From positions 1,361,501 to 1,425,500 of the forward strand of contig NC_014472.1 in NCBI RefSeq assembly GCF_000153165.2: a DNA stretch of 64,000 bases, given 5' to 3'. The notes below the pieces were generated by a model. It searched no databases. It was not told where the DNA came from and worked only from the letters and a program-made list of their open reading frames with translations. The translations under genes and the position numbers were made by a program. The number at the start of each line of letters is the position of its first letter. Position 1 is the first letter of the stretch. Shown piece after piece: positions 63,997-64,000 of the stretch. This DNA is from Maribacter sp. HTCC2170. Its GTDB lineage: Bacteria > Bacteroidota > Bacteroidia > Flavobacteriales > Flavobacteriaceae.

Positions 63997-64000
63997 AGAA

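Noticed and set aside
1-64000. tRNA genes, CRISPR arrays, phage genes and complete insertion sequences
   Set aside because: No cloverleaf with a standard T-loop motif, no evenly spaced identical repeats, and no transposase, integrase or phage structural protein were seen in reading both strands.

Overview
The window comes from a low-GC, marine-type member of the Flavobacteriaceae (Bacteroidota). The evidence is the gene content: Na/Pi and PiT transporters with PhoU-like tails, DUF6503, DUF3109, PA0069-type radical SAM, a LytTR response regulator paired with a TPR histidine kinase, a yicC-gmk-nadD block, GH29 fucosidase, sulfatase and sialidase. No Shine-Dalgarno pattern is evident and there are many SpII lipoproteins. 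A Maribacter/Zobellia-like genus is a guess. I see no tRNA, rRNA, CRISPR array, prophage or intact insertion sequence.

Region by region. 1-3239: a c-type cytochrome lipoprotein (cut by the window edge) and a large internally duplicated PF03640-type lipoprotein, divergent from a membrane-bound Cache-LytTR regulator. 3381-4724: dGTPase. 4837-19262: a phosphate acquisition island with a phosphate-selective porin, pstSCAB-phoU, and two PiT and two Na/Pi-type low-affinity transporters in mirror-like order. Five promoters here carry 11-bp-spaced direct repeats of a TTAACATT-like unit, a strong candidate for the local PhoB box. 19313-22797: DUF6503 protein, D-aminoacylase-like lipoprotein and secreted sialidase. 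22976-25580: PepSY-like protein and nadD-gmk-yicC.

25727-36261: a sugar/glycoside locus. It holds a GMC oxidoreductase with a predicted 3Fe-4S cysteine triad, its Tat-exported small subunit, three xylose-isomerase-like TIM-barrel proteins, a Gfo/Idh/MocA dehydrogenase, an MFS permease and a GH29 alpha-L-fucosidase. The set resembles 3-keto-glycoside (oxidative) glycan catabolism. 36948-40561: class Ia ribonucleotide reductase nrdB-nrdA, followed by a gene-free, hairpin-rich stretch. 41194-44970: two small hypothetical proteins and a LytTR two-component system.

44960-57561: mostly housekeeping and single genes (DUF3109, MarC, S41 protease, dCMP-deaminase-like protein, HupE/UreJ-like, TerB-DnaJ, bacilliredoxin, plsC, HD hydrolase, radical SAM, enoyl-CoA hydratase, NtrY-like kinase, HemJ). 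57765-63580: tryptophan 2,3-dioxygenase family protein, a giant BNR/VPS10-like secreted protein and a sulfatase. 63604-63996: a GIY-YIG nuclease gene bracketed by perfect 16-bp inverted repeats, a possible REP/RAYT-like mobile unit and the best candidate for an under-described element here.
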